11,297 nucleotides of DNA from Candidatus Staskawiczbacteria bacterium (GTDB taxonomy: Bacteria > Patescibacteriota > Minisyncoccia > Minisyncoccales > Staskawiczbacteraceae), in the NCBI GenBank assembly GCA_026395195.1, contig JAPLZD010000052.1:1-11297 (forward strand), given 5' to 3'. Position numbers and translations under genes: made by a program. The notes under the pieces were generated by a model. It was not told the DNA's origin. It saw only the letters and a program-made list of their open reading frames with translations, and did not search any database. Each line of letters opens with the position of its first letter. The first letter of the stretch is position 1. Below, one piece after another: positions 10,992 through 11,297 of the stretch.

Positions 10992-11297
10992 ATGCCAGCA
11001 AAGAAAGCATCTACAACTGCCACCAGAAAAAAACCTGTCCGCGCAACCGCGGTAAAAAAACCCGTAAAAGCAGAAAGCCAGGTTTTGGGCCAGAAGCTCC
11101 GCATTAAATTGCGCGCTTACGACCATAAAATAATTGATAATTCAGCCCGTCAGATAATTGACATTGCCAACAGGTACGGCGCTGAAGTTGTAGGGCCAAT
11201 TCCTTTGCCAACAGAGATACTAAAATACACGGTAAACAGGTCAAGCTTTATACATAAGAACGCCAGAGAGCAGTTTGAGATGAGAGTTCACAAAAGA
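10992..11297 (+). CDS. rpsJ: 30S ribosomal protein S10 with basic N-terminal extension (3' end outside window)
   Basis: The ATG at 10992 opens a frame of 102 codons running off the window. From residue 35 it matches S10: KLRIKLRAYDHKIIDNSARQ, then GAEVVGPIPLPT (the loop with conserved prolines, about 64-75), and 'HKNAREQFEMRVHKR' at the edge. S10 is a small-subunit head protein and, bound to NusB, an antitermination factor. Residues 1-34 are an added Lys/Ala/Thr/Pro-rich arm (MPAKKASTTATRKKPVRATA and onward) that E. coli S10 lacks. The start is trusted because it lies 1 nt after the tuf stop, which is typical of coupled genes; the next in-frame candidate is a TTG at codon 32. It probably continues into the S10-spc ribosomal cluster outside the window. 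Confidence 0.93.
   Translation, partial: MPAKKASTTATRKKPVRATAVKKPVKAESQVLGQKLRIKLRAYDHKIIDNSARQIIDIANRYGAEVVGPIPLPTEILKYTVNRSSFIHKNAREQFEMRVHKR

Overview
The window looks like a piece of a Patescibacteria (Candidate Phyla Radiation) genome, most likely Parcubacteria-like. The signs are AT-rich DNA with very short spacers, almost no Shine-Dalgarno sequences, ribosomal proteins with lineage-type additions, secreted proteins carrying YadA-type head repeats and 'AWxENxGWI' repeats, and a GC-rich 20-nt palindrome read in frame as LPAGRQ. The assignment rests on recalled family patterns and was not searched. All conserved proteins are full length under the standard code.

Layout. Bases 1-422 hold the end of a TPR protein, followed by a small lysine-rich protein (442-699). 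Bases 774-4942 hold a tightly packed plus-strand group of envelope or secreted proteins: an 804-residue signal-anchored fibre-like protein with YadA-type head repeats and a bacterial Ig domain; a secreted repeat/Cys-rich/Ig protein broken by a frameshift; a smaller paralogue of its Ig and tail region; and a small membrane-anchored protein. A bidirectional hairpin terminator (4953-4980) closes this group and also serves the opposite-strand pair rpmB and tRNA-Pro(GGG). A site-2-type M50 protease (5404-6039) diverges from rpmB.

Bases 6069 to the window end carry the str-type translation cluster rpsL-rpsG-fusA-tuf-rpsJ. It is interrupted between fusA and tuf by a two-gene cassette on the opposite strand (9075-9552). 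These two small unknown genes have strong Shine-Dalgarno sites, which no other gene here has. They share an almost identical ribosome-binding cassette, are richer in G+C than their neighbours, and have their own promoter and a 26-nt palindrome in the leader. This cassette is the best candidate for something undescribed.

How the parts work together. The right half supplies ribosome parts and elongation factors. The left half appears to build the cell surface: several proteins share a hydrophobic segment near the C-terminus, and two end in a common APExLKGxWxL tail that could be a surface-retention or sorting signal. Predicted promoters for the fibre gene, the protease gene, rpsL and rpmB lie so close to the start codons that the mRNAs would be leaderless or nearly so; tuf is the exception, with a leader of about 90 nt full of repeats.
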